Shown here in pieces: positions 20,772-31,669 of a stretch of DNA of 35,820 nucleotides; the stretch's first letter is position 1; every line of letters begins with the position of its first letter. Both the position numbers and the translations under genes were made by a program. The stretch is from Oxalobacteraceae bacterium. Its GTDB lineage: Bacteria; Pseudomonadota; Gammaproteobacteria; Burkholderiales; Burkholderiaceae_D. The stretch lies in NCBI GenBank assembly GCA_021298555.1, contig JAJTGE010000029.1:1-35820 (forward strand). Reading direction: 5' to 3'. The notes beneath the pieces were generated by a model. The model was not told the DNA's origin and did not search any database. It saw nothing but the letters and a program-made list of their open reading frames with translations.

Positions 20772-21908
20772 TTAAGGAGTTAGAACGTCACCGCACTCGC
20801 TCAGTAGGGAATCGGTGGGAGAGAAATACCCCAGACTAGCGCTTCCTGCCTGCGCGTAGCTGGCAATTGCTTGTCTGAGTAAATCGATCCCTTCGCCAGT
20901 CTGAGCACTGACAAAAACACGTCGAATTTTATCATATTCATCACGTTCGATTCCTGCGCCCACGCCAGCCAGGTCGATCTTGTTCCAAACCAGCACCTGT
21001 GGAACATGATCAGCGCCAATCTCCTTCAAAACGGCGTTAACTTGCTCTATCTGTTCGTCGCGCACAGAGCTTGCCGCGTCGACGACATGCAGCAGCAAAT
21101 CCGCCTGTATTGTTTCATCCAGAGTTGCCCGAAAAGCGGCAACAAGTTGAGTGGGCAAATCACGAATAAATCCAACCGTATCCGAAATAACAACGTTGCC
21201 AGATTCGCCCAGATGTATGCGTCGTGATGTGGTGTCCAGCGTGGCAAATAACTGGTTAGCAGCGTACACACCCGCTTTGGTCATGTTGTTAAAAAGTGTG
21301 GATTTCCCTGCATTGGTATAACCCACCAAGGACACAGAAAATGTACGGTTGCGTTCGCGCGAACGGCGTTGTGTATTACGCTGACGCTGCAGTTTATCCA
21401 GCTTAGCCCGCAACATTTTGACGCGAGCACCAATTAAACGTCGATCGGTTTCCAGCTGAGTCTCGCCGGGTCCTCGCAAACCGATACCACCTTTTTGGCG
21501 CTCTAAGTGGGTCCAACCACGTATCAGACGGGTGGCAAGGTGCTGTAGCTGTGCCAGTTCGACTTGCACTTTGCCTTCATGACTCTGGGCTCGTTGAGCG
21601 AAGATATCGAGAATGAGGCTGGTGCGATCAACCACTCGAACTTTCAAATGCCGCTCAAGGTTACGCTGCTGCGCTGGCGGTAAGGTGTGGTTAAAAATAA
21701 CCAACTCAGCATTGAGATCATTAACGGCACCCAGAACTTCATCAGCCTTACCAGACCCAACGAATAACGCAGCATCCGGAGAAGCCCGTTTACCCGTGAC
21801 GCTCGCGACTGGCTCAGCACCTGCTGTTTTTGACAACAATGCCAGCTCTTCTAGGCTAGCAAGGAAATCAAGCTTGCCAAAATCAACACCTACCAATACA
21901 GCGCGCAT
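20772..21908 (-). CDS. hflX: Ribosome-associated GTPase HflX
   Basis: HflX is a GTPase that splits stalled or stressed 70S ribosomes. The 378-residue product has the N-terminal HflX domain with the Gly-rich linker (GIGLRGPGETQLETDRR), then the G domain with GYTNAGKSTLFN (G1), DTVGFIRDLP (G3) and NKIDL (G4). I chose ATG 21908 (MRAVLVGVDFG), with AGGA about 8 bases upstream, over a TTG six codons earlier. It follows hfq directly, as in many proteobacteria. Confidence 0.96.
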   Translation of the reverse strand: MRAVLVGVDFGKLDFLASLEELALLSKTAGAEPVASVTGKRASPDAALFVGSGKADEVLGAVNDLNAELVIFNHTLPPAQQRNLERHLKVRVVDRTSLILDIFAQRAQSHEGKVQVELAQLQHLATRLIRGWTHLERQKGGIGLRGPGETQLETDRRLIGARVKMLRAKLDKLQRQRNTQRRSRERNRTFSVSLVGYTNAGKSTLFNNMTKAGVYAANQLFATLDTTSRRIHLGESGNVVISDTVGFIRDLPTQLVAAFRATLDETIQADLLLHVVDAASSVRDEQIEQVNAVLKEIGADHVPQVLVWNKIDLAGVGAGIERDEYDKIRRVFVSAQTGEGIDLLRQAIASYAQAGSASLGYFSPTDSLLSECGDVLTP

Positions 21909-21944
21909 GTCATGAGTCCTGACCAACTCGAGCAGATTGAAGTC

Positions 21945-22181
21945 TTACTCGGCGGCCTGTTCGGTATTGAGATTGACCGCACGTGCAGGAACCACGGTGG
22001 AAATGGCGTGTTTATAAACCATTTGAGTAACAGTGTTGCGCAACAAAACAACGTACTGATCAAACGATTCTACGTGCCCCTGAAGTTTGATGCCATTCAC
22101 TAAATAAATGGAAACAGGAACGTGCTCTTTTCGTAAGGCATTCAGGAAAGGATCCTGAAGCAATTGCCCTTTGTTGCTCAT
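21945..22181 (-). CDS. hfq: RNA chaperone Hfq
   Basis: Hfq is a hexameric Sm-like chaperone that pairs small RNAs with mRNAs. The 78-residue product has Sm1 ([20 protein letters not shown]) and Sm2 with the poly-U-binding YKHAIST segment, and a short tail as usual in betaproteobacteria. GGAG lies 6 bases before the ATG. A 133-bp gap separates it from der, so it may have its own promoter, though none is convincing by eye. Confidence 0.98.
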   Translation of the reverse strand: MSNKGQLLQDPFLNALRKEHVPVSIYLVNGIKLQGHVESFDQYVVLLRNTVTQMVYKHAISTVVPARAVNLNTEQAAE

Positions 22182-22314
22182 GGAAGCTCCGTTTTATTGT
22201 CAAGTTCTGTAGATGGGGACGGCGCAAAAAAGTACAAGAACCCAAAATGACCGTGCCTCGGGAATGTAATCGATTTTTGCCCTAACTGGCAAACAGAGTC
22301 GTTGAAAAATGGTT

Positions 22315-23652
22315 TTATTCCTGCCTGGAAAAAGGGTTTTTGCCAGAGCGAAACTCTATTCTCAATGGCGTACCAGTTAGTGAAAAACTATCTCTAAAGT
22401 GTTTTTCTAAATAACGCTTATAACTAGAGTCAATTGCATCTAAAGCACTGCCGTGAATAACTATTATGGGCGGGTTCTGTCCACCTTGGTGTGCGTACCT
22501 CAGTTTGGGTCGTATTGAGCCTTTTCGACGAGGTTGCTGGTGATCCAATGCTTCTTGCAGAGCGCGCGTTAACTGAGGCGTTGGCAGCTTGGCCATAGCC
22601 GCAGCATAGGCAGCGTCTATGGATTTCAACATCTGCATGATGCCCGTAGACTTTAATGCTGAAATATAATGAAATTTGGCAAACGTCAAAAATGTAAGCT
22701 TACGATCGATTTCTCGTTTGATATGGTCACGATGTTCAGTAGTCAGCCCATCCCATTTATTGATGCCCACTACTAGTGCTCTTCCCGATTCAAGTATGAA
22801 TCCTGCAATATGCGCATCTTGCTCTGAAATATCTTGTTGAGCATCAAGAAGCAATAAAACAACATTCGCTTCTGAAATCGATTGCAATGTTTTGACTACA
22901 GAAAATTTTTCTATCGCCTCAAATACTTTTCCTTTGCGTCGGATACCTGCTGTATCAATCAGCGTGTAATGTTTACCATTACGTTCAAAAGGGATTTCTA
23001 TAGAATCGCGAGTCGTACCTGGCATGTCAAATGCAATAACTCGCTCTTCTCCCAACAAGGTATTTACCATCGTTGATTTACCAACATTCGGTCTACCCAC
23101 AATAGCGATTTTTATGCCTCGCACAGTCAATGCATCATCTTCATCTTGCGGTTTATCTTTGTGCGCAATATCTAAAGATTCTTCGACCAGATCTGCAACC
23201 CCATCACCGTGGGCTGCCGAGATAACGTAAGGATCACCCAATCCCAGCTCATAAAAATCTGCTGTCACTGCGGTGTATTTCATGCCCTCAGACTTGTTCA
23301 CCACCAGCATGACCTGCCGACCTGATTTACGAAGAAAATCCGTAATTGTTTTATCGTGAGGAGTTAAACCTTGACGACCATCGACGATAAAAACAACCAC
23401 GTCAGCTTCAACGATAGCTTGACGCGTTTGCTTGGCCATCTCATGCATGATGCCTTCTTTGGCTACCGGCTCAAATCCTCCAGTATCAATGACCAAAAAT
23501 GGACGGTCGCCTACCCTGCCTTCACCGTAATGGCGATCTCTGGTCAAACCAGGCATATCAGCAACCAACGCATCGCGTGAGCGAGTGAGTCGATTAAATA
23601 AAGTGGATTTGCCGACGTTAGGTCGGCCAATAAGTGCTATGACGGGCTTCAT
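22315..23652 (-). CDS. der: Ribosome biogenesis GTPase Der (EngA)
   Basis: Der is an essential GTPase with two tandem G domains that acts in 50S subunit maturation. Both P-loops are present: [12 protein letters not shown] at residues 9-20 and [12 protein letters not shown] near residue 190. Each has its DxPG/DTAG switch and NK(S/W)(E/D) motif. A C-terminal KH-like domain ends the 445-residue protein ([15 protein letters not shown]). Length and order after bamB are standard. Confidence 0.98.
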   Translation of the reverse strand: MKPVIALIGRPNVGKSTLFNRLTRSRDALVADMPGLTRDRHYGEGRVGDRPFLVIDTGGFEPVAKEGIMHEMAKQTRQAIVEADVVVFIVDGRQGLTPHDKTITDFLRKSGRQVMLVVNKSEGMKYTAVTADFYELGLGDPYVISAAHGDGVADLVEESLDIAHKDKPQDEDDALTVRGIKIAIVGRPNVGKSTMVNTLLGEERVIAFDMPGTTRDSIEIPFERNGKHYTLIDTAGIRRKGKVFEAIEKFSVVKTLQSISEANVVLLLLDAQQDISEQDAHIAGFILESGRALVVGINKWDGLTTEHRDHIKREIDRKLTFLTFAKFHYISALKSTGIMQMLKSIDAAYAAAMAKLPTPQLTRALQEALDHQQPRRKGSIRPKLRYAHQGGQNPPIIVIHGSALDAIDSSYKRYLEKHFRDSFSLTGTPLRIEFRSGKNPFSRQE

Positions 23653-23716
23653 GAACTATCTCTGGAAAGTAAATGACTTTCCTGCGGGCGCGAGAAACTG
23701 TGGGGATAGCAGGATT

Positions 23717-24859
23717 CTACTCCGATGCAATCGCCATCAATTTTCCATCTTGGGTTTGAACGATCAACTGCGAACCCGCTACCACTGGGGTCGCACGTAT
23801 CGCACTGCCATCAGTTGCTAAACGAGCCAGTAGGGCTCCTTCTTCGCGAGAGAAAAAATGCAGGTAGCCCTGACTATCGCCCACGGCAACGGCACGGCCA
23901 AACGAAACTGGGGCCGACAAGCTACGCCAACTTAAACTCGTATTACGCCAAACATTACTGCCATTTTCGCGCGCGAAAGCCTGAAGGTTACCTTTTTCAT
24001 CTGCTGTAAACACATAGCGCTGATCAATACCTGGGCCTACTGCTGCGGATAATTCACGCGCCCAACGCAGTGTGCCGTTACCAACGTCGACGCAGGCTAC
24101 ACGCCCCTGATACGTACTTGCGCAAATATCGCGGCCTAGTAAGACAGGCTCACCAGATACATCTGAAACTCGCTCAAGCTCAGTTGCGCCTTTGGGTTCA
24201 GCAATCGCCGCCTCCCAGCGCGGAGAGCCAGTTAAAACGGATAAGGCAAGCAAGCGGCCGGCCGGCAATCCAACGTATACCAAACCGTCATCAACAACAA
24301 TTCCTGGTGATGATCGCAAAGCTAATGAAGGGGCATTACGCTGCAAATACCAACGACGTGCTCCTGATTCGGCATCTAGAGCAACGATACGATTGTCAAC
24401 GCTACGAACTACCACTGTCCCATTACCTACGGCTGGCAGAGATAAAATTTCAGTTGAGGCTTGGTGCTTCCAGCGCGTCTGACCGGTAGCTGCATCTAGC
24501 GCTAGTACTAAGCCGTCCGAGCTGGCGACAACGACAACATTGTCATCCGCACCAACTCCTGTACTTAGAGACATACCTGTTTTAGTTTTCCAGACCATGC
24601 TGCCGTTTGTTGCATCTATGCAGACGATCTCTCCAGACTGATTCGCTGCAAAAATACGTTCTTTGTTAACTGCAGGTTTAAAAATTTGATCGCCTGCTTT
24701 ACCTATGCTTTGCGACCATAAAATGCGAACAGCCATCGTGGGCGTAAAACTTACCAGCGCAGCCGGGGAGTTTTTAGGCTTGGCAGCGAAAGGATTGAGC
24801 GAAGAGCAGCCAGCAATCAACAGCAGCGCAGGTATAACAACAACCAATGGATTACGCAT
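23717..24859 (-). CDS. bamB: Outer membrane protein assembly factor BamB
   Basis: BamB is a lipoprotein of the BAM complex that inserts beta-barrel proteins into the outer membrane. The 380-residue product starts with a lipoprotein signal; the lipobox LIAGC puts the acylated cysteine at residue 18. An eight-bladed PQQ-type beta-propeller follows, seen as repeats such as AANQSGEIVCIDATNGSMVW and ALDAATGQTRWKH. Two ATGs are adjacent (24862 and 24859). I prefer the second, because GAGG then sits 5 bases upstream. Confidence 0.94.
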   Translation of the reverse strand: MRNPLVVVIPALLLIAGCSSLNPFAAKPKNSPAALVSFTPTMAVRILWSQSIGKAGDQIFKPAVNKERIFAANQSGEIVCIDATNGSMVWKTKTGMSLSTGVGADDNVVVVASSDGLVLALDAATGQTRWKHQASTEILSLPAVGNGTVVVRSVDNRIVALDAESGARRWYLQRNAPSLALRSSPGIVVDDGLVYVGLPAGRLLALSVLTGSPRWEAAIAEPKGATELERVSDVSGEPVLLGRDICASTYQGRVACVDVGNGTLRWARELSAAVGPGIDQRYVFTADEKGNLQAFARENGSNVWRNTSLSWRSLSAPVSFGRAVAVGDSQGYLHFFSREEGALLARLATDGSAIRATPVVAGSQLIVQTQDGKLMAIASE

Positions 24860-24870
24860 CATGTCCTCGT

Positions 24871-25518
24871 TTAACCAGCCGCTGCGGCGCTGCCGCCTAA
24901 AGCATCTAATTTCAGCTGTATTAACTGACGCGCGGGATTCTTGATTTCAGTTTTTTCTAGCGCCGTTTTAAATGCTTTTCGAGCTTCATCCAGCTTGTTT
25001 TGTGCAAACAGTAAATCGCCGCGCCTATCGGCAACCAAAGCCGCAAATTGTTCAGGAAATTCACCTGAAAGTAATTTCAAACCTTCATCGTAGGCTTTCT
25101 CATCAAGCAATAGACCAGCCAAACGTATGCGTGAAATCGCCTTGAATTCGTCCGTGCGACCGTGGTCAACTATCCACTGAAGATGATCCTTGGCTGACTT
25201 AACATCATTGGCATCAAAAGCCGCTTTTGCCGCTGTAAGCAAACCCATCTGTGCATACGGTGTTGAACCGAATTTCTCTTTTATGTCTTGCGCCGCCCTG
25301 GCAAGCTTGGTCTGGTCTTTGGCTTCTGCAGCTTTGACAATTTCTTCGTAAAGCATCGCGCCTTTGGACGTTTGATCGCGTTGGTAGTATTTCCAGCCAG
25401 ACCATGCAGCGAATGCTACGAGTACTGCGGTTACCAGCCAGGTAACCAGATTGCCATAGTTATTCCACCACGCTTTTAGCGTCGCTAATTGTTCTTGTTC
25501 TTCGTGATCGTATGCCAT
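24871..25518 (-). CDS. yfgM: YfgM-type TPR inner-membrane protein
   Basis: This 215-residue protein has one N-terminal membrane helix (about 23-43, LVTWLVTAVLVAFAAWSGW) and a periplasmic tetratricopeptide-like domain (TPR_21). In E. coli, YfgM works with PpiD at the SecYEG translocon exit and also affects the Rcs response. The gene order hisS-yfgM-bamB-der is identical to E. coli, which supports orthology. I chose ATG 25518 (MAYDHEEQEQL, the family start), 7 bp after the hisS stop. The longer frame to 25554 would overlap hisS. Confidence 0.9.
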   Translation of the reverse strand: MAYDHEEQEQLATLKAWWNNYGNLVTWLVTAVLVAFAAWSGWKYYQRDQTSKGAMLYEEIVKAAEAKDQTKLARAAQDIKEKFGSTPYAQMGLLTAAKAAFDANDVKSAKDHLQWIVDHGRTDEFKAISRIRLAGLLLDEKAYDEGLKLLSGEFPEQFAALVADRRGDLLFAQNKLDEARKAFKTALEKTEIKNPARQLIQLKLDALGGSAAAAG

Positions 25519-25525
25519 GATAATT

Positions 25526-26887
25526 TTAATGATGGGTGTGAATTTGTCCCGCATGCAAGTGCATGTGGTTATGATCGTCTTGACTCGTCATGTGATCAAT
25601 CAGATGATCAACTACTGCAGCAAGCTCTACACTGTGCTGATTTTTTTGCAGATCGGCTTCCCGCAAGTATTTAATCGACGCTGTACCGCGATTAATCTCA
25701 TCCTCACCTAAAATAACAGCGTAGGCGGCACCACTGGCATCAGCACGCTTCATTTGCGACTTAAAACTACCAAGGCTGCCAGTCGAGGCGCAATGTAGCA
25801 CAACATCGAAGCCCGCATCGCGCAGCCTCTCACCTAGCGTGAAGGCCTGGCTTTGCGCGGCTTGTCCCTGATGCACCAAATAAATGTCGCACTGACTAAC
25901 AGTGACAGTCTCGGTGCTGGTCTTCATAAGTTCAAGCAGACGCTCAACACCCATGGCAAAACCTGCAGCAGGCGTTGGTTTACCACCAAAAATTTCTACC
26001 AGAGGATCGTATCGACCACCACCACAGACCGTCCCCTGTGATCCCAGGTGGTCTGTGATCCATTCAAACACAGTACGGTTGTAATAATCCATACCGCGAA
26101 CCAAACGATGATTGATGATAAAAGGAATGCTGTTATCTCGAAGTAGTTGTTGAACTCCTTCAAAATGAGCCCGTGATTCGTCGCCAAGATAATCAAGTAG
26201 TTTCGGCGCCTGATTTACAAGATGCTGCATAGCTGGATTTTTTGTGTCAAGAATACGTAAAGGATTGGTAGTGAGTCGTCGTAGCGCATCGGCATCGAGC
26301 TGATCTTTGTGCTGCTCGAAATACGCAATCAAATCGTCTCTGTGGCGCTGACGCTCAGGTGCATCACCAATTGAATTTATCTCTAACCGTATATCTGTCA
26401 GACCCAAATCATCCCAAAGTCGCTGACACATCATGATCAGCTCTGCATCAATGTCAGGACCGTTAAAGCCAACAGCCTCAGCGCCTACTTGATGAAATTG
26501 GCGATAACGTCCTCGTTGTGGACGTTCATGCCTGAACATGGGGCCGCTGTACCAAAGACGTTTAGGTCCATCATAGGTGAGGTTATGTTCCAACACCGAT
26601 CGAACCACACTCGCGGTGCATTCGGGACGCAGTGTGAGCTCATCACCGTTCATGCTATCCGTGAAAGAGTACATCTCTTTTTCAACTATATCTGTCACTG
26701 TTCCCAAGCCTCGGGAAAATAAGGCTGTCGGCTCGACTATCGGTGTGCGAATCTGCTGATAGCCATAGCTCTTCAACACAGATTGAACTGTGTTTTCGAA
26801 TAATTCCCACAATGCTGCATCGGCGGGAAGAATGTCATTCATCCCCTTCACACCGAGGATTTTTTCGCTTTTTTTAGTTTCTGCCAT
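25526..26887 (-). CDS. hisS: Histidyl-tRNA synthetase
   Basis: HisS charges tRNA-His. It is a class II synthetase of 453 residues with motif 2 ([20 protein letters not shown]), the histidine-specific segments [13 protein letters not shown] and GGGRYDPL, motif 3 ([13 protein letters not shown]) and a C-terminal anticodon-binding domain. The last 20 residues ([20 protein letters not shown]) carry seven histidines, which is unusual. The ATG at 26887 overlaps the ispG 3' end by 14 nt. Confidence 0.97.
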   Translation of the reverse strand: MAETKKSEKILGVKGMNDILPADAALWELFENTVQSVLKSYGYQQIRTPIVEPTALFSRGLGTVTDIVEKEMYSFTDSMNGDELTLRPECTASVVRSVLEHNLTYDGPKRLWYSGPMFRHERPQRGRYRQFHQVGAEAVGFNGPDIDAELIMMCQRLWDDLGLTDIRLEINSIGDAPERQRHRDDLIAYFEQHKDQLDADALRRLTTNPLRILDTKNPAMQHLVNQAPKLLDYLGDESRAHFEGVQQLLRDNSIPFIINHRLVRGMDYYNRTVFEWITDHLGSQGTVCGGGRYDPLVEIFGGKPTPAAGFAMGVERLLELMKTSTETVTVSQCDIYLVHQGQAAQSQAFTLGERLRDAGFDVVLHCASTGSLGSFKSQMKRADASGAAYAVILGEDEINRGTASIKYLREADLQKNQHSVELAAVVDHLIDHMTSQDDHNHMHLHAGQIHTHH

Positions 26888-28139
26888 ATCGATTTTTCAC
26901 ATAGTCCAGCACAATAGACTGGAATTCTTCAGCAATACGCTCACCGCGCAAAGTCACGGTTTTTTCGCCATCCACAAACACCGGAGCAGCTGGTGACTCA
27001 CCCGTGCCGGGCAAGCTGATACCGATGTTGGCATGCTTGGACTCACCCGGCCCGTTAACAATACATCCCATCACGGCCACATTCATCGCCTCTACTCCGG
27101 GATACGTGCCTTTCCATATAGGCATTTGATCACGGAGGTACGTCTGTATACGGTCCGCTAATTCTTGAAAAACGGTAGAGGTCGTTCGACCACACCCAGG
27201 ACACGCAATTACCATAGGGGTAAATTTACGTAAGCCCATGGTCTGCAGTATTTCTTGTGCAACGATGACTTCTCGGGTTCGATCACCTCCAGGTTCGGGT
27301 GTAAGCGAAATACGTATGGTGTCGCCTATACCTTCTTGCAGCAGGACTGATAATGCAGCCGTTGATGCAACGATACCTTTACTTCCCATACCTGCTTCAG
27401 TCAATCCCAAATGCAAAGGATAATCACAGCGTCGAGCAAGCTCGCGATAAACAGCAATCAAATCCTGAACACCTGAAACTTTACAGGAAAGGATGATCAT
27501 GTCACCGGGTAAGCCGAGTTCTTCTGCTCTACGAGCGTTTTCTAAAGCGGACGTAACCAAAGCCTCATACATAACCGCTTGTGCCGTCCACGGATGAGCG
27601 CGTTTTGCATTTTCATCCATCACACGCGCAAGCAATGCTTGATCAAGACTGCCCCAGTTCACACCAATACGAACAGGCTTTTGATGTTTACATGCGACTT
27701 CTATCATTTGCGCAAATTGCGTATCGCGTTTAGCTCCCTGACCTACATTACCTGGGTTAATACGGTATTTGGATAATGCATCCGCACAGGCAGGGTATTG
27801 AGTGAGTAACTGATGACCGTTGTAATGAAAATCACCAACCAACGGGACATCAACATCCATACGATCGAGTTGCTCGCGGACCGCAGGAACGGCGGCTGCA
27901 GCCTCGGGGGAATTAACTGTAATGCGAACCACCTCGGATCCGGCTCGCGCAAGCTCTTTGACTTGAATAGCCGTCGCAATAGCATCAGCCGTATCGGTGT
28001 TGGTCATGGATTGAACCAAGATAGGTGCATCACCGCCCACCATCACTACACGTGATCCATGAACAATGCGAACCGATCGCGTACGATGCCTGACTAGCGA
28101 CCCAGAAGAGATTGGCGTATCTGATAAAGGTGAATTCAT
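26874..28139 (-). CDS. ispG: 4-hydroxy-3-methylbut-2-en-1-yl diphosphate synthase
   Basis: IspG converts MEcPP to HMBPP with a 4Fe-4S cluster, the penultimate step of the non-mevalonate isoprenoid pathway. The 421-residue product has the TIM-barrel start ([13 protein letters not shown]) and the C-terminal cluster ligands in ACPGCGRT and [10 protein letters not shown] chose ATG 28139 because GAGG sits 5 bases upstream, overlapping the end of rodZ. The first 20 residues are variable in the family. Confidence 0.96.
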   Translation of the reverse strand: MNSPLSDTPISSGSLVRHRTRSVRIVHGSRVVMVGGDAPILVQSMTNTDTADAIATAIQVKELARAGSEVVRITVNSPEAAAAVPAVREQLDRMDVDVPLVGDFHYNGHQLLTQYPACADALSKYRINPGNVGQGAKRDTQFAQMIEVACKHQKPVRIGVNWGSLDQALLARVMDENAKRAHPWTAQAVMYEALVTSALENARRAEELGLPGDMIILSCKVSGVQDLIAVYRELARRCDYPLHLGLTEAGMGSKGIVASTAALSVLLQEGIGDTIRISLTPEPGGDRTREVIVAQEILQTMGLRKFTPMVIACPGCGRTTSTVFQELADRIQTYLRDQMPIWKGTYPGVEAMNVAVMGCIVNGPGESKHANIGISLPGTGESPAAPVFVDGEKTVTLRGERIAEEFQSIVLDYVKNRYGRN

Positions 28140-28146
28140 GGCGGCC

Positions 28147-29049
28147 TCACTTAAGACTGAGCTTGGATACATTGTCGCGCGCTACCGCTTTAAGATTGAG
28201 TAGCTGGCCACGTAATTTGGCCTTTACTCCTGTTGCGTTTCCAACCACCAGTACCACCGGCTCAGTGATTTCAAACAATTCAGTGGTACCTGCTTTCATC
28301 AAGCGAGATACTATTTTCGTGCCATTAAAAGTAGTTATCTCAACCCATGCGTCTTGAGTCACAATAATTTCTAGTGCTTGAGACGGACTGACCACGGGTA
28401 CAGGCGTTGCAGTAAATTTCTCGGTAACTGCTGAAGATATTTTTTCTAGTTGGTTTTCTTCAATCAGCGTTACAGAGAAGATTGATGGCCACGTCAATTC
28501 AGGTACCCAATCCTCTAACATCGCAACAGGTATCCATTCCGAGCGATATGCTTCATAACCCACCGCACCCATGGCTGTAACAATAATCACGGATGCTAGA
28601 AACTTCGTAAGGCCAGCCCGATTTCTGGGTGGCGGAGAGGAGCGTTGCCCAGGAAAGCCATTCATAGGCAAAGGACGCCGTAATAGCATTTGACCCTGCG
28701 CTGGGTTGGGCTCTCCAGACAACATCTCGAGCATAAGCTCGGGATCAAGCCCCAACAGTTTGGCGTATGAACGAACAAAACCTCGAACGCTAGACATACC
28801 CGGCAAGGCATCAAAATCATTTGCTTCAAGTGCTACAACCTGCCTTGGAGTCAGCTTTAAACGTTCTGCGGCTTCTTCTAAAGACCATCGTAATTCTTCT
28901 CTTTTTGCCGCCAATACATGGCCGGGCAAAGTCGCTACTAAGAGCGTGTTATCAATGACGGCTACGACAGGTTCAGCCGGCGCGTGGTTTATCTCCACGG
29001 CGCTAATTTCATCCGAAATGGATAAGTTTTCCAATGCTTTATCGCTCAT
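28147..29049 (-). CDS. rodZ: Cytoskeleton protein RodZ
   Basis: RodZ links MreB filaments to the elongation machinery and supports rod shape. The 300-residue product has a cytoplasmic Cro/CI-type helix-turn-helix domain ([20 protein letters not shown], about 46-115), a basic linker, one membrane helix ([19 protein letters not shown]) and a C-terminal periplasmic DUF4115 domain ([20 protein letters not shown]). Its ATG lies within the last codons of pilW (11-nt overlap). Confidence 0.93.
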   Translation of the reverse strand: MSDKALENLSISDEISAVEINHAPAEPVVAVIDNTLLVATLPGHVLAAKREELRWSLEEAAERLKLTPRQVVALEANDFDALPGMSSVRGFVRSYAKLLGLDPELMLEMLSGEPNPAQGQMLLRRPLPMNGFPGQRSSPPPRNRAGLTKFLASVIIVTAMGAVGYEAYRSEWIPVAMLEDWVPELTWPSIFSVTLIEENQLEKISSAVTEKFTATPVPVVSPSQALEIIVTQDAWVEITTFNGTKIVSRLMKAGTTELFEITEPVVLVVGNATGVKAKLRGQLLNLKAVARDNVSKLSLK

Positions 29050-29812
29050 CGACTAAACCAGGTGATGATGTGCCCGATAAGACTGCATCTGGAAAGCGTT
29101 TACGCCATTGCAGCGCAATGCTTTCTTCAGCGAGTTTGTCGCCCAGTTGACGCTCAACCGCCATTGCCATTAGAAAATCTTCCGGCTTGGCCCTTGCACT
29201 AGTAATCACTTGAAGTAGGTGACGTCTAGCTCGCTTGAAATCACTGGAGTCATAAGATAATTTTGCAAGGCTGGCATGAGCACCGATCTGCTCAGGATCG
29301 ATCTGCAAAACACGTCGAAAATAATTTTCAGACGCCCCTCGTTGTCCTAGTTTCATACTGCAACGTCCAGCATTCATCAATGCTTTTGCAGGAGACTGGT
29401 ACGTTTTAGTGGAAACTGCGCGATCAAAAAAAGGCAGTGATCGTTCAGCTTGGCCCGTCTCACACAAAAACCATCCAAAGTTATTCAGAAGGTCGGGATT
29501 TTCAGGTTCTATTTGCAACGCCTGTTGAAGGTTTTTTGAAGCACCCTCTGAATTACCAAGTTGCATAAGGACCAATCCACGCAGCCCAAGTACATCAGCT
29601 CGGCGCTCTCCTGTTTGTAACGCCTGATCCAATTCAGACAAAGCTGTTGCATATTGACCTTCGCTGTAATAGGCAGAAGCAAGTTGCATGCGCAGCTCTG
29701 CACGCCGCTCTAGCTCGGCCTTATTTCCATAAGAAAGTGAGGTGTTGGAAAATGTGGGAGCGCACGCAGCCACCATCAAAAAACAACTAATGAAAAAAAC
29801 TACCCGTTTCAC
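29039..29812 (-). CDS. pilW: Type IV pilus biogenesis lipoprotein PilW/PilF
   Basis: This outer-membrane TPR lipoprotein (257 residues) helps the PilQ secretin multimerise for type IV pili. The signal peptide ends in the lipobox VAAC (C17). Several TPR repeats follow, for example [20 protein letters not shown] and [20 protein letters not shown]. The start is GTG at 29812; GTGA overlaps the rlmN stop, and GGAG lies about 8 bases upstream. Position between rlmN and rodZ is the usual one for this gene. Confidence 0.92.
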   Translation of the reverse strand: MKRVVFFISCFLMVAACAPTFSNTSLSYGNKAELERRAELRMQLASAYYSEGQYATALSELDQALQTGERRADVLGLRGLVLMQLGNSEGASKNLQQALQIEPENPDLLNNFGWFLCETGQAERSLPFFDRAVSTKTYQSPAKALMNAGRCSMKLGQRGASENYFRRVLQIDPEQIGAHASLAKLSYDSSDFKRARRHLLQVITSARAKPEDFLMAMAVERQLGDKLAEESIALQWRKRFPDAVLSGTSSPGLVDER

Positions 29813-30966
29813 CCGCCTATCTCCACAATTCGACCGAAATCTTTGCCATATTTTTTTTGATACTCCGCCATCTTTTGGGACCGCTCCTGTACGCGAGTGC
29901 GATCCTGAACCTCACCTGCCAGCTGACCGCATGCTGCATCAATATCATCACCGCGGGTTTTCCTAACGGTTGTCACAATGCCTGCATCCATTAGAACTTG
30001 TGCGAATGCCTTGATGCGCTGATTCGAAGAACGCTTGAGGCCCGATGCCGGGAAGGGGTTAAACGGAATTAAATTGAATTTGCATGGGACATCTCTCACC
30101 AAAGCGAGTAGTTCACGCGCGTGAGCTTCGCTATCATTTACCCCGTCGAGCATGCAATATTCGAAGGTAATGAAATCTCTGGGGGCATAGTCAAGATACC
30201 GCTGACATGCACGCATCAATTCAGCAAGTGGGTATTTTTTATTCAACGGCACCAACTCGTCGCGCAAAGCGTCGTTAGGGGCGTGAAGAGAGACTGCCAA
30301 AGCAACCGGGCAATCCTGAGAGAGCTTATCCATCATGGGCACAACACCACTAGTAGACAAGGTGACCCGGCGACGTGACAACCCGTAAGAATGGTCGTCC
30401 AGCATTAACCTAAGCGCAGAAACCGTGGGCCCGTAGTTCAACAAGGGCTCACCCATACCCATCATTACGACATTAGTGATTTGACGCTCACCCTTGGGGC
30501 CCGCAACAACACCCTGACTACGTCTCAACATGAATTCCGCTGTCCATAACTGGCCGATGATTTCACCCACCTCGAGATTACGCGAAAAACCTTGTTTTCC
30601 TGTCGAACAAAAACGACAATTAACTGCACAACCTGCTTGCGTCGATACACACAAGGTACCCCGCCCCTCTTCGGGAATGAATACTGTTTCAATCGCATCA
30701 CCCACACCGACATCAAACAACCATTTACGGGTGCCGTCTGATGATATGTGATCTGCCACGATAGCCGGAGCTGACACGCATGCACGGCCGCGCAATTTTT
30801 CACGCAAGGATTTAGCGAGGTCAGTCATTGCGTCAAACTCACTCTCGCCAAACTGGTGTATCCACCGCTGAAGCTGACGCGCCCGAAATGGTTTTTCCCC
30901 CTGCTCATGGCACCACTGAGTGAGGGCTGAGGGTTCCAGATCAAGCAGGTTGGTGATTGCCGTCAT
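29809..30966 (-). CDS. rlmN: Dual-specificity 23S rRNA/tRNA (adenine C2)-methyltransferase
   Basis: RlmN is a radical-SAM enzyme that methylates C2 of A2503 in 23S rRNA and of A37 in some tRNAs. The radical-SAM cluster motif CxxxCxxC is at C113, C117 and C120 ([12 protein letters not shown]). The substrate-bound cysteine near the C-terminus is present in [11 protein letters not shown]. At 385 residues it is of standard length. It is separated from ndk by 49 bp and overlaps pilW by 4 nt. Confidence 0.97.
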   Translation of the reverse strand: MTAITNLLDLEPSALTQWCHEQGEKPFRARQLQRWIHQFGESEFDAMTDLAKSLREKLRGRACVSAPAIVADHISSDGTRKWLFDVGVGDAIETVFIPEEGRGTLCVSTQAGCAVNCRFCSTGKQGFSRNLEVGEIIGQLWTAEFMLRRSQGVVAGPKGERQITNVVMMGMGEPLLNYGPTVSALRLMLDDHSYGLSRRRVTLSTSGVVPMMDKLSQDCPVALAVSLHAPNDALRDELVPLNKKYPLAELMRACQRYLDYAPRDFITFEYCMLDGVNDSEAHARELLALVRDVPCKFNLIPFNPFPASGLKRSSNQRIKAFAQVLMDAGIVTTVRKTRGDDIDAACGQLAGEVQDRTRVQERSQKMAEYQKKYGKDFGRIVEIGG

Positions 30967-31015
30967 AAATTTTCCGACATTCCACGCTTGATGGCAGCTC
31001 TACTAGCCGCCCTTC

Positions 31016-31441
31016 TTAGCGAGAGTAAATGTTCAGGGTTGGGAAGAAATAACTAATTTCTGCGCTGGCCGTATCAGGACCATCGGAGCCATGAACCGCA
31101 TTGGCATCGATAGAATCAGCAAAATCTGCGCGTATCGTGCCCTTGTCAGCTTTTTTAGGGTCGGTTGCACCCATCAAATCACGGTTTTTCAAAATGGCGT
31201 TTTCGCCTTCCAGCACTTGGACCATCACAGGGCCAGAAATCATGAAATCAACCAAGTCTTTGAAAAAAGGGCGCTCGCGGTGCACCGAATAGAAACCTTC
31301 GGCTTCTGCACGGGAAAGTTGTGTCATACGCGATGCGATGATTTTCAATCCGGATCCTTCAAATCGCGAATAAATCTGTCCGATCACGTTTTTTGCTACG
31401 GCGTCTGGTTTAATGATAGACAGGGTACGCTCGGTTGCCAT
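31016..31441 (-). CDS. ndk: Nucleoside diphosphate kinase
   Basis: Ndk transfers the gamma-phosphate between nucleoside triphosphates and diphosphates through a phosphohistidine. The 141-residue product has the conserved start ([15 protein letters not shown]) and the active-site histidine H117 in [11 protein letters not shown] 31441 is preferred because GGAG lies about 9 bases upstream and it gives the family N-terminus. It heads the long minus-strand array and is divergent from the Bax-inhibitor gene over 228 bp. Confidence 0.98.
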   Translation of the reverse strand: MATERTLSIIKPDAVAKNVIGQIYSRFEGSGLKIIASRMTQLSRAEAEGFYSVHRERPFFKDLVDFMISGPVMVQVLEGENAILKNRDLMGATDPKKADKGTIRADFADSIDANAVHGSDGPDTASAEISYFFPTLNIYSR

Positions 31442-31669
31442 CTGTAAAAACTCCAATAAAAATAACGGGTTAAGAAAAAAGACTGGAATCCTGATTAACC
31501 TTGGATTTTACCATGGAAGAACGTCGGAATCCCCGCGCCAAGCACATCGTTTCCCAATCAACATTGACTATTTGGGCTAGAATTAGCAGATAAAAATCAG
31601 GTAAATTACGTTTTTGGCAGCATATGGAACCCCTCTGCTGCAAGTAACCCCACTCATTAAGGAGTCTAC

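Noticed and set aside
24070-24489. 139-codon plus-strand ORF
   Set aside because: It is a shadow of the bamB propeller repeats, with no start signal or family motif.
31550-31610. Promoter for the Bax-inhibitor gene based on TTGACT near 31564
   Set aside because: The only -10-like match (GATAAA) needs a 19-bp spacer and matches 4 of 6, too weak to annotate.
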